Positions 13,636 through 24,169 of a stretch of DNA of 64,000 bases are shown one piece after another; position 1 is the stretch's first letter, and the number at the start of each line of letters is the position of its first letter. The notes beneath the pieces are model-generated. The model saw only the letters and a list, made by a program, of their open reading frames with translations. It did no database searches and was not told the DNA's origin. This DNA is from Archegozetes longisetosus (taxonomy: Eukaryota; Arthropoda; Arachnida; Sarcoptiformes; Trhypochthoniidae), in the NCBI GenBank assembly GCA_018873245.2, contig JAEMBT020000005.1, positions 11,482,001-11,546,000 of the forward strand. The letters are read 5' to 3'. Position numbers and translations under genes: made by a program.

Positions 13636-14348
13636 TAAAAGTAAGGTAACTCAATTATTAAATTATAGTCAATTGAAACAATCCATCGATTGAATTCATC
13701 GATAGTTGAGTTCTAAACTTTTAAACTTCATCTATGAGTCTAATACGTAAAGCCTATCGTGTGCAAAATAATGCAATGTATATGGTGTTAAATATGATTA
13801 CAATTATATGAACGTTTATAACTTTTTTATTTGTTGACATATATTGGCTTGTAATACGTCAAATTAAAGCTAAAGAATAGAACCTTAACTCATTTCAAGA
13901 TATTCATCATTTTTCGACACATAAGTGAATTCAATTAGACAGAGATTGGTAAACATCTTGTAACAAAGTTGGGTTTTGATTGAATTGGCTAATCTCAAAT
14001 CGAAGGTATTGCTACAGCTCATGAAGGATTGTTATTTTATTTGCATAAACTTTATCTTTTAAGTATCCCGAGAGAAAAAATCAGGACTGGTCCGAATTGG
14101 TGATCTGGCAAACAATAAAATAACAATTCTTTATGAACTGTAACTATACATTCGATTTGAGATTAATCAAATCAAACAAAACACAGCTTTGTTATCTGTT
14201 CTCTGATAATCTGATGAGCACTCAAGGTATAGATTACATTGTTTCTCAAGTATTTCCTGAATAAAGTTATGAACGTTTCAAACTAAATTGATTTGATGAT
14301 AATTATACGCGGAATGAAAATAGGACAAATTTTATTTAACAATAACTA

Positions 14349-14975
14349 GTGAATACAGTATTCGGCGTGAAGGCGAGTCTGAATTCGGCGGAGAGATTCA
14401 GCTTAACTTTCAAACCGAACAAATTTTTCATAATTCGGCGGTGAAATTCGGCTTCAAAAAATTACATAAATTTTTATTGAATAACAGCTTTATAACAGCA
14501 TCATTCTATTAATACAATTTAATAATTAACAAGCCTTTGTTCAATATCTTCATTGAAATATATAATCATTTGAATTTTAAGCGTGTCTGAATTCATGCGA
14601 TTTCTTTTGATAGTATTAATACCTCTCATTTTACTGAATCATCTTTCAGCATCACAACTACCACATGCCTTACATAAGAAAGATATTGCAATACAAGATA
14701 GTGTGTATTTTTAGTTTAAAACCTTATCATTAATTGACTTACTATTTGAATGAATTATTAATTACAGTTTTTTAAATATACAGTTATATGTTTTTTGTTT
14801 AGAGACAATATACAAAAAATGCATGAATAATACTCAACTTCAATCAAAAATTGCTTAAAATTCGGTTTATTCGGCGTGAATTCGGTCCGTGCAGAGTCTT
14901 TTTTGTTTGATTCGGCGGTGAAATTCAGCCTTAAAGTCTAAATTCGGCGTCAAGCCGAAAACTGTATTCACTAAT
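14349..14975. mobile_element. MITE with TTCGGC-rich termini
   Basis: The left end AGTGAATACAGTATTCGGCG and the right end, reverse complement AGTGAATACAGTTTTCGGCT, form inverted repeats of about 20 bp around 627 bp. Both ends carry several ATTCGGCGG/GTGAAATTC subrepeats internally, a structure often seen in hAT-type elements. A clean target duplication is not visible. Confidence 0.7.
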
Positions 14976-15033
14976 TATAACATAAAAATTTATATAATCA
15001 AAAATTGTGAAATTTTAAGTATTTATTAAACGA

Positions 15034-15420
15034 TTATTTATTTATGTCATCAATTGATTGCATATAACACGCCACGATTGGCCGCTTCAAGGATTTTAAT
15101 CTTAAAACTTGTAAAAAGGCTCTGGAAGTCCTCAACTTGAAATTTTTAATCTCTTTTTTAGTTTTATCGATTAATTCTTCAGTGGAATTTGCTGTCCAAC
15201 CATCTTTACATATTTCCTTTTCAAATTGGCCCAAAATTTCTCAATTGTGCGCAATTGTGGTACATTAGGAGAATTTGAATCCTTAGGTACCACTCTGATG
15301 TTGAAGCATTCAAACTCTGCCAGTGTTTCTCTGGCATAATGAGTAGAAGCCAAGTTGGGCCAGAAATAAAATTTTGGTCAGAAAGATTTTTTTATGAATA
15401 TGATCAATGTTTTATTAATG
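15034..15420 (-). pseudogene. Tc1/mariner-superfamily transposase fragment
   Basis: Minus-strand pieces in different frames read as the C-terminal half of a DDE transposase: ASTHYARETL, then a segment with PNVPQLRTIEKFWANLKR that includes the catalytic Glu region, then TANSTEELIDKTKKEI. A frameshift lies near 15230-15240 and stops interrupt the upstream part. The motif normally written FWPDLAS reads FWPNLAS here, so the second catalytic Asp is also lost. Certainly inactive. Confidence 0.8.
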
Positions 15421-15579
15421 CATTCCCAAGTGTATATATTGGCAATGATAGTATTGCCCGACTGTGCGATATAAGGCTGAGAAATTTTTTTCATGTAATA
15501 ATTTCCAATGCCTTTTACGAAGTGAAAGTTGCTTACTTTCAGACATATTTAAAACGAGTGATCATTTGATAATTTGAAC

Positions 15580-17173
15580 GAGAGAGTATTATAGAGGGAT
15601 AAATAAACTTCAAAACAAGCTATCATGCGATAGTATTAGATTAATTCAGAGATTGTTAAAGTAATTTGAAAGTTTGTCCTATTTTCAATCCGCATATATT
15701 ATTTATTATTTTACATACTAATTATCGAACACAGTTAGTGTATCCAATTTTCGGAAATAAAAATTATTACATCAATACTGCAGTTTGCATAAAGTTTTGC
15801 TAAATTTTAAAACTTATTTAAAGAATTTCATGACTCGAACATAATCATTATTAGTAACTCAAAAAAAAAATTTAGAAACTATTATTCAAACAAACGATTG
15901 ACCAGCACTATAAATAAAACCTCGAAAAGATCTTGAATGAAAATTTTAAATTTTGATCGGGTCTAATTATTCTTATCTAATCAGTTCATTGGTTCTAAAA
16001 TCAATATGCAATTAAAGTTATTTTCATTTGTCTATTAAAATTCATGCAAGAAATGCAAATCTTTACGAATGGTATGATAGTTATAATTATACAGTTTGGA
16101 TTTATAAGTTTATTCTGTAGTAGCCATTAGATAGACAGAATACTCAAATATAAATATTTTACTCATCAAGCCCGGAACATCTCAGAGTGTAATATCAGGC
16201 TTACACCAATGAGAGCGCAACCTTATGGGGAACAATAATGACTGATAATACTAAACTGTATCACAAAAAGTTAAAACAGACATATATTGAACATCTAATT
16301 CTACAATTGAGGGATAAAGTAATAGGCGAAATTTCGAACGTAGATGGAATAATATATAACAGTGGAAACTCAAGAAGTTTTGACAATTAGATGATTGCTT
16401 ATGGCACAAATAGTAAGAAAATATTGATATATTTAAGAAAAATTTCTCTTTACAATATTTAATACTAGCTTTAGGATAAGTTTGAGATCTTTAATAAGTG
16501 AAAGCAATTATTTAGTAAGCATAATTTATTTTTGCTTAAATATAACACGGATATCTTTTTCAAGAAACTAAACTGTTTGTATATTCCTTCTATTCTTTAT
16601 AAACCCTTAAGAGGTAAATATATATTTCATGTTTCATCCTAGTAATTATTGTTTAATGATGCAAATAATTAGCTAATATGGTGAAATATTTGTTGTTATG
16701 ATTTTGTGACTATTTACTGATAGGACTTATATCATATGGGAGTCACAGTAAAGCTATAATAATAAGGAAATACTGGACTGGAATCCTAGAAACCATACAA
16801 TGCTATTATTATCGTTATAAGTTTTTTTTCTGAATCAATATTGAGAGTTGATCTAGGATATGAAATTCCAGCTACAAGTGCGTCCACTCAACATGCCACC
16901 CTCACATTTTATGTAAGTTTAGGTTGGATTAGCATATGGATTTTTCACTTAAAGCTGTTTGTACTATAAATTTTTTAAATTTAGATCTCGAAAAATGAAA
17001 AAGTAAACGCTAATTCTCATAATGGGCATAACCTTTGCTTGAATTCTATATACAAGATCCTAGTATCGGTCTCGACAATATTTATATCGATAATTAAATT
17101 AGTAGGCGATTTTCGGAACTATAGGCTAGTATTGAATATTATTTCGTTTTGCTTATTGCTGATGAAGCTTTGA
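15580..17173. other. Intergenic, nothing assigned
   Basis: AT-rich sequence without a supported gene or a clear inverted-repeat element. Confidence 0.4.
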
Positions 17174-17181
17174 GTCATAAG

Positions 17182-17802
17182 CAGGAAAAGGAATTCTCGG
17201 TACCTCAAATCGGCTTTTTTAGTCGGTACTTCGGTACCAAAAAATTAGCAAATTCTGTACCATTTTCGGTACGTAAAAATAATAATTTTAAGATAAAAGT
17301 GATTTTAACCCCAAAAACCAATTTTTGTATTTCTTGATTGAGAAAAATTAATTTTTTAAAGAGAATTCTATGTAAAATAAATGTGACAAAGAACGCAAGA
17401 AGACAGTCAAATTGTATTTTATGAAACGAAAATTCTTACAAACTAGAATTATACTGAACAAAAAATATTTTTCGACATTTTCATCTTTGAGTCGAAGTCT
17501 ATTTTATCGAAAGTAATTTAATCTTTGGATAGGGGGGGATATTAATGAATTCTATAAAAAAATTTTCAGTAAAACTTGATTTTCATTTTGAAAAATATAT
17601 AAAAGGCGTATTTTCAATACTATAACCTCTATTTTTGCCACTTTTGATACTTTTCTTTAAAAAAGTCAATTTTCGGAGAATTCGGCACTTCCGTAATAGC
17701 GTTATTTTGTGCATTTAAAACCATATATTTCATTTATAGAACTTGCCCGAAGTTTAGATTGCTTGACTAGAATTCGGTTAGTACCGAAAATTCCTTTCCC
17801 TG
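17182..17802. mobile_element. hAT-like MITE with 8-bp target duplication
   Basis: The element starts CAGGAAAAGGAATTCTCGGTAC and its other end reverse complements to CAGGGAAAGGAATTTTCGGTAC. The flanks are GTCATAAG (17174-17181) and GGCATAAG (17803-17810), matching at 7 of 8 bases. CAGG termini plus 8-bp duplications are the hAT hallmark. It contains further CGGTACC motifs and no transposase. Confidence 0.85.
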
Positions 17803-17810
17803 GGCATAAG

Positions 17811-18850
17811 TTAGATTTTTTATTATCTCAAACTTTGAGAGTTAAGATAAGATAATAGATATTAATAATAAATTTTGTAGCTAATTAAATAAGTTTTATT
17901 TGTGGGTAACATAAAACTTTTATCAGTTTTGTTGAATTAATATTGAAAGAATTTGGAAATCATTTTTTTACGATTTTAGTCCATATAAATATTTTATTTT
18001 TATACTCCAAGTTGTTCTGTTACGTCGAACTAGTCAAAAGAAATGTAACACTCCCAACTATTATCAAAATAGATACTCAAAGCATTTAATAAAATATTTG
18101 AAACATTTATTGATACATAGTTAATAAATTTTATATGAATATAAATTATATATAATCATGATCAACAAATTAAATGAAAAAATAAATTCTACATTATAAA
18201 TCTTCGCAAACTTTTCTCAATTCATCGTATTTCTTCACATTCAATCCTCCACTTGTCTTATAAGTGAAAGAACTCTCACTTTTCGATATCTTCATCTAAT
18301 GCCTCATTCCACCTCTTTTCCTATATACAGTATATGTAATCATTAAGGCCATAAATTATATGCATTAATGTTCTTATATATAACATAATATGGATTTAAA
18401 AGTCCCAGTAAATGAATTTATATGTGTATTAATCCTTTTACCAATATTTCATACATTTAATACTTTGTCAATACAAGGAACATTGCAGTTGACAACAGGA
18501 TAGCATTTGGAATTCTCTTCAGTGTATGGAAGTCTTAAAAATTATTCTGTATTTCCATATTCAATAAGAATTTAAAATTGTGTTCAGTAATCGGACTGAG
18601 TCAACCTACTATAAAGTTAGAGATGTGACAACCGGCACAATCCGTCGTCTCGTCAATCGTGACCCAACATGTCCGTCTAATTTTTTACATACCATAACGT
18701 TATCGTGCAATTGTTTCACACAAGACTTTCCTAGAGTTGACGGACTAAGACTTATATATTGCTTGTGCTTTTCGATAAAATATTTTGAACTCTCGATTTA
18801 ATAACTTACTAAATAGTATATTCAAAGATGCAAAGAATTTGCACAGACCT
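17811..18850. other. Intergenic, nothing assigned
   Basis: AT-rich. A GC-richer patch at 18580-18750 is open on both strands for 37-73 codons but has no recognisable domain. Confidence 0.4.
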
Positions 18851-19096
18851 TTATTCAATTCGTTTTGACATTTGGCTATAGATTCTTGAACTGTCATCTG
18901 TTTTTGTTTTCCAATTTTTGACAGTGTTCACATGTTGCGACTTGAATCTTTGGTCACAATTGACTTTAACCAAACATGACTGATAATACAATATATGAAT
19001 ATTTGTCTTTACGTCAGCATTAATAGTAAAAGCATAACTGAATTCACGAAAAAATCGCTTCATTGTGACAAAACTTGATTTGGCTACTTTTGGCAT
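18851..19096 (-). pseudogene. Probable N-terminal fragment of a hAT-type transposase
   Basis: An 81-codon minus-strand frame starts MPKVAKSSF and contains YYQSCLVKVNCDQRF followed by SQHVNTVKNW. This resembles the zinc-finger-like N-terminus of hAT transposases (cysteines, then HV-x-T-x-x-H), with one expected Cys replaced by Tyr and the last His by Asn. No catalytic core follows. Assignment is by pattern only. Confidence 0.45.
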
Positions 19097-19582
19097 TTTT
19101 ATTGATTTGTGTTTAGCTTAAGGCAATGAGACTATTTTAAATTTGAAAAAATTGAATGCATTAATTGTACATAAAGTATAAAAATATGTTTCTGACCGAC
19201 ATGTGTATTTATAAATTATTTATGTACTCCGCTAATAGAGACCTTACTACGTGGTTGGTCTGCCCTCAAAATTTCGGACAAAATATAAGGAACTAGACAA
19301 TATATGCAAATATGTAACATTCCTGGTTTAATAATCATTATTCTACATAGAGTAAAGTCTTGAAAGGTGTGATCTTTCCGACTCGGTTGGCCATCGTTTC
19401 AACTCTTCACTTCTACTTCTACTTCCAATACATACTGTTGCAAGAGAATGTATCAGATAAGATTTAACATAGAATAGAAACTTAAAAATACTTGTTAAAG
19501 ACTTATATAAGCTGCCACACTCCATAAAATTCTAAATTATTAAATATAACTTTTTCATGCAAACAAAAATTCATTAAATCAA

Positions 19583-21010
19583 TCATTTATAAATAGATGT
19601 AGGTTTGGATGAATTTTTAATTTCAGCACTAAATCTATTCATCCTCTGATCAAGTGTTACAGAGTCTCTAAGAGTTGGAAACGAAACAAGCCCTTCGAGA
19701 ACCGGGGTTCTTTCGACACGACAACACGTACGGTAATGAAACATTACCGCATCATTTTTGTCCACATATTTAATAATAGAACTATAATTATTTGATAGTC
19801 GAAGAACACTATGTATGCCAATTTGATCGACTAATTCTGCTTGTAAAACAATTATTTTTGATCGAATTCCTTTCGTCCAGACATTTGTTTGTCTATTGAA
19901 ATGATTTAGAATTCTCGGAAAGACTTTTCGAGCATTTAAATTGAATTCACAACAGAAAAACACGTTTTTTAGTGAAAGCACTGTTATCGAAGAATCTTTT
20001 CTTTCATTAAAAATGAACTCTTCAAGTGTTCTATGACTGAACGAAATGAAATATTCGTCGAAATCCATGAAAAAAATGGTCTTCCCTCTAAATCGATGCA
20101 GACATTCATCAATTGAACTCATTTTATCTACTCTTCGATTATCAAGTCCATCATTTGAACGCCAGGGAATTACTTGGACAAATTCTGGCATAGATTTCAA
20201 TAGTTGTGAGACTTGCTCAGAAATTGAATCATTATATATAACAATTTTTTTAATTCCGTTTACTCTGTAATAAGCAATGAATTCGAGTAATGTTCTAATG
20301 CTGTCGTATGGACCGAATAGCGGTTGAGTACAAACTACTATTTCATGACCCGATGACGCATTTCTGGAATTGAGATTCATATAAATATAATTTGTCTCTA
20401 TGTTTGGCACATTTTTATTAACTAATTTTACATATACTGAGCTCGAAAATAATTGACATCTTATCCTAGTTGTTATATAGTTATTGAATTGATACTCAAA
20501 TTTTTCAAACACAGCATCACTTTTTCCTAAAACTTTAGTTTTGTTTTCATCGACGAATACACACTGAAATTGGTTTTCATAATTATTATGTTCATACTTG
20601 GCTTGGGCTATTATTGAGATTTGATTATAGGATTCAAATGCAGAGAAGACGCGTATTCCATATCCAGGTATTTTTTGCCAGATTAAATCAAATTCATATT
20701 TTGGTGGAGAGTTTAAATTTATATCTGATATTTTCAAGGTGATATTCTTCTCATTAATTTTGTTCTCTTCATAACATTGATTTTCACAGTGATCGTGTTC
20801 ATAACCACTACAAATGCTGTATTTACACATGTGTCCAATACATATATTACAATCAAATAACCACCAAATATTTGTTAAAACTACAAAACTTGCAACAAGG
20901 AATACAATAAGCATGATGAACAAGTAGAAACACGTTGAAAGTGAAAATTTATGAATTGTTTTGGAGACAAATTTTTCCATTTTTCCTGCAAAATTATTTA
21001 ATAGATTCAT
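19583..21010 (-). CDS. Glycosyltransferase family 92 (DUF23) protein
   Basis: Intronless, 475 residues. A short cytoplasmic N-terminus is followed by one membrane anchor (about residues 27-50), then a Cys-rich stem (CNICIGHMCKYSICSGYEHD) with several N-glycosylation motifs: a type II Golgi or ER topology. The GT92 domain runs from about residue 222 (VVCTQPLFGPYD) to about 445. It includes the acceptor-side motif YYRVNGIKKIVIYND and the DxD-like metal site DFDEYF at about 316-321. The conserved HYRTCCR motif is near the C-terminus. Members of this family transfer galactose to glycans in nematodes and arthropods, but the acceptor cannot be read from sequence. Single-exon structure in a genome with frequent introns could mean an old retrocopy. 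No lesions are seen. Confidence 0.9.
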   Translation of the reverse strand: MNLLNNFAGKMEKFVSKTIHKFSLSTCFYLFIMLIVFLVASFVVLTNIWWLFDCNICIGHMCKYSICSGYEHDHCENQCYEENKINEKNITLKISDINLNSPPKYEFDLIWQKIPGYGIRVFSAFESYNQISIIAQAKYEHNNYENQFQCVFVDENKTKVLGKSDAVFEKFEYQFNNYITTRIRCQLFSSSVYVKLVNKNVPNIETNYIYMNLNSRNASSGHEIVVCTQPLFGPYDSIRTLLEFIAYYRVNGIKKIVIYNDSISEQVSQLLKSMPEFVQVIPWRSNDGLDNRRVDKMSSIDECLHRFRGKTIFFMDFDEYFISFSHRTLEEFIFNERKDSSITVLSLKNVFFCCEFNLNARKVFPRILNHFNRQTNVWTKGIRSKIIVLQAELVDQIGIHSVLRLSNNYSSIIKYVDKNDAVMFHYRTCCRVERTPVLEGLVSFPTLRDSVTLDQRMNRFSAEIKNSSKPTSIYK

Positions 21011-21637
21011 CTCAACTAGTTTCCAATTTCGAATAGAAGGAAATATCTAAATTTGATTTTCTACTAGCATTTAGGTAAATGTGGACTAATCTATTATTGT
21101 TTCCCCTCATAATATAACTTTGTCTTATCATTCACTAAACTAACTGTAGGTCGTAAATTTAGTCGCTACCCAGACTAGGGAACCAAAAGTATTTCATAAT
21201 CTGCAATTATTTCCGAGTTGTCTTATCATAAAGTCAGGATAATCAGTTATAAGTAGTAATAAATTATTTAAGAATAAAAAGTTGGACTTTACAATTTTAA
21301 TTTTTTTATATTTTAACTGTATGAAAGACGATAATTTAAATACTTACAGAAAGTCATTAAATTAAGATAAGTAACTTAAATCTCTTTTTAATCTTAGATA
21401 TTTGTAACAAATTATTAGTAGATTTGTGAATAAAATCAAGAGATTTTCAAAAATTTCATGAGGAAATGATCTAATCTAATAAGAATGACAATTGTGGAAG
21501 TTTACAAGCTATAAAGATAAGTAAGCAGTTTGAGCGCAAAAATTAATAATAAATGCTGTAAATGAAATAATATATTACGAGCTTTTATAGCTAACCTCAA
21601 TATGATATCAGAGGTTTTCCTGAGCATTCTTTACTAA

Positions 21638-21674
<37 letters not shown>

Positions 21675-22171
21675 TAATAATAATTCAAATCATAAAAGTT
21701 ATCTTCCTTTGAGATACCATTATTTATTAAACAAAATATTTGATGAATCATTGTTAAAAGTTTCCATTAGTAGCTACTAAACGATCTTTTAAAAAGCGAA
21801 TAATGGTATTTCAACTATCTCAAAACAAATTTCTAAAAAAATGTATTTCTTTCTTAACAAGATCATATTAATTATTAAAATAAAAGATATAACTCAATTT
21901 AATTTTAATAAATCTTGTCTTGAGAAATACGATTTTGTCTATTTTAGTGCTTAAGGAAAGGTCATTTTTGATTAAAATTTAGTTTAAATGAACTAATCTT
22001 GGGTATTATAAGAGAGTATAAGCAGTAAGTTTTGTTCTGTTTTTTAAGGTACTCATCTCAACTAAAACCACTAGTATTCACTCAAACCCTAAAACAGTCA
22101 AATGCGAAAACTTTGGTTTTTACTACAAGAATTGCTAAATATTTCTACTACCTGTTTTAAGAATAGATACC
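21011..22171. other. Intergenic, with AAT microsatellite
   Basis: AT-rich 5' flank of the GT92 gene. It contains an (AAT)n microsatellite at about 21640-21683 and no recognisable gene. Confidence 0.5.
21640..21683. repeat. (AAT)n microsatellite
   Basis: About 14 near-perfect AAT/ATA units with one AAC interruption. Confidence 0.9.
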
Positions 22172-22173
22172 TA

Positions 22174-23474
22174 CAGCATTATCGGATAGCATGTGAACAA
22201 AATTAGGTGCATTGCAATTACATCAAATTATTGCGCATTACAGTCTAATTAAAACTTTCGATTTTCTATCAAACATTGTTTATTATTCTTAAAACAAACG
22301 GTTTCTAAGATTATTATCAATGAAAAAAAATTCCACTTGAAGTTGAATCTGCTATTTTGGCACTTTCCAAAGCTAAAATTAAATATCGCTCAATACAGGA
22401 ACAGCTCTTGAAAGACAATATTAAGGTATCACTAGGACTCATTTCTAATGTATGTAATTCCGTTGGAAAAAGAAGAGAATCCATTAAAAAAGGCATCAAA
22501 ATTCGACCATTTATGCGTACCAGGATGACAAGAACACCTGAACTGATACGGAAAATAAAGAACGCCATCAGTACTCCAAACCCGCCAACACAAAACGAAA
22601 TGGCAAAACGCTACAAAGTCTCACAGTCAATAATTAATGAAATAATACACAAAGATTTAGGGATGGAAACGCGTAAAAAGTGTAAAGTTCACAAACTTAC
22701 CGATGACCACTGCGCAAATCGAAAAACAAACTGCAGAAAACTATATGAGAGACATTTGGCTAAAGACAGAAGTGAATATGTAGTCACTTTGGACGAATCA
22801 TACATTTATCTTTCGTACTGCAATGGAAATTCAAAGATCTGTTATGTCCGAAGAGGTGAACAAACACCTGAAGAATGGGTCAATGCTTGCAAATAGAACT
22901 TTCCCATAGGATTTATGATCGTCGGAGGTTTGACAGGAAGAGGACCCCTTCCATTAATTAAAGTTCCGCCCAGAGTTAAGATGTCAGCAAAGTATTATGT
23001 TGACTTTGTATTGAAACCATTACTTGAGTATGAGTTGCCTAAGTTGTACCAAAATGAGCTCTATAAGGTATACCTCCACCATGACAAGTGCACATCGCAT
23101 ACAGCAGCCTTCACTCAAGAATATCTTCAAAATCTTCAGCACAGGACCGCTATCGATTTCATAAAGAATGAGGAAATTCCTGTCAAATCGCCTGATGCAA
23201 GTCCGATGGATTTCTTTGGATTTGGATATCTAAAACAAAAGCTTTCCCGAAGACGCGCGACGACAATTGAAGGTGTCTGGAAAATATGTAAAACTATTTG
23301 GTCAACTGTCGATGCCAAAATGGCAAAGAAAGTATTCGACTCTTGGAAGCGGCGATGTCGCCTCATTGGTAAAGGAACAGGTCGACATATTGAGCAGACA
23401 AAAGCAATTCATAAACGGCGCATTAGTATTTAAATGAATATTTATTTCTGTTCATATATTATCCGATAATGCTG
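22174..23474 (+). mobile_element. Near-complete DD41D mariner-family transposon
   Basis: The termini are inverted repeats starting CAGCATTATCGGATA at both ends, flanked by TA target duplications (22172-22173 and 23475-23476). The length is 1301 bp, the canonical size for the mariner/Tc1 group, and it carries one transposase gene reading left to right. Spacing of the second and third catalytic acids (41 residues, Asp third) points to the DD41D or rosa-like lineage. The good repeats and near-complete frame suggest recent activity. Confidence 0.9.
22320..23433 (+). pseudogene. DD41D mariner transposase with two small lesions
   Basis: The frame is continuous from about 22330 to 23433 apart from one TAG at 22894-22896. 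The natural start is probably the ATG at 22320, which is one base out of frame because of a run of eight A (22323-22330). The N-terminal half holds a helix-turn-helix region (EMAKRYKVSQSIINEI). The catalytic acids are D in VVTLDESYIYL, D in YLHHDKCTSHTA, and a third Asp in SPDASPMDFFGF, 41 residues after the second. The C-terminus is intact and basic. Homopolymer length plus one stop are small lesions; one or both could be sequencing errors. Confidence 0.85.
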
Positions 23475-23754
23475 TAGTATGGTAGTACATATATATTTTT
23501 CTTCTTAAAATAAAATCAAAATCTCTAAACCAACGAGAAATAACAAGCAAAAAGTGAAAAAAAAGATTTATTTTCATTGTGCGTAATTGTTATATAACAA
23601 AAGATTTTTAAGATTTAGAAAAAGTCAATGCATATAAAATTGTAAACTAATATTGTTAACTTTAAGACAAAAGTCCAAAATTGATAATAACATATCAAAT
23701 GTGTTTGTCCAAATTACAAGTAATAAGAAAATTTTAAATTTAAGTAATCAAATC

Positions 23755-24059
23755 TTATCCGCGCCTAAACCCTCCTCTACCACCAAAACCTCCGCGTCCG
23801 AAGCCTCCTCTTCCACCAAATCCTCCACGCCCGAAGCCTCCTCTTCCACCAAAACCTCCTCTACCACCAAAGCCTCCACGTCCTGTAGTCAATTTTTTAT
23901 AGTTTTTATTTTATTCGTTGAAATTAATTAAAAGAGAATTAAAAAAGATTTTAGAATCGAATTCTACTAACCTCTTCCAAACTGTGCGTCAACAATGGGA
24001 ACCATGAAAAGGCCCAAAATAATACATAACACAAGAACTATAGCAAAAGTAGTATTCAT
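23755..24059 (-). CDS. Secreted Gly/Arg/Phe-repeat peptide
   Basis: Two exons on the minus strand, 24059-23972 and 23882-23755, joined by an 89-nt GT..AG intron in phase 1, give 71 residues. The first exon is a signal peptide (MNTTFAIVLVLCIILGLFMV, cleavage likely after VDA). The mature peptide of about 46 residues is nearly pure repeat: RGGF and GGRGGF units in an 11-residue period, ending RRG and a stop. Such basic Gly-rich peptides in arthropods are antimicrobial peptides or cuticle or silk components; which applies here cannot be told. A TATA-type box lies about 100 nt upstream. The Ser/Thr-rich frame on the opposite strand is its antisense shadow. Confidence 0.85.
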
Positions 24060-24160
24060 TGTTAAACAAATAATTTTGTATTAAAAAAGCTTTATGAGTT
24101 ATTACTTAAATCTTAAGTCTAGCGAGAATGAGATTTAAAAGTGAAGGTTAAACGAAGGCC

Positions 24161-24169
24161 TTTATATAC
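24161..24169 (-). promoter_or_regulatory. TATA box of the Gly-rich peptide gene
   Basis: On the minus strand TATATAAA lies about 100 nt upstream of the ATG at 24059, followed by a short 5' UTR. Confidence 0.55.

Noticed and set aside
23653..23931. Ser/Thr/Ala-repeat frame on the plus strand
   Set aside because: It is the antisense of the Gly/Arg/Phe repeat gene on the minus strand, which has a signal peptide, splice sites and a TATA-type box.
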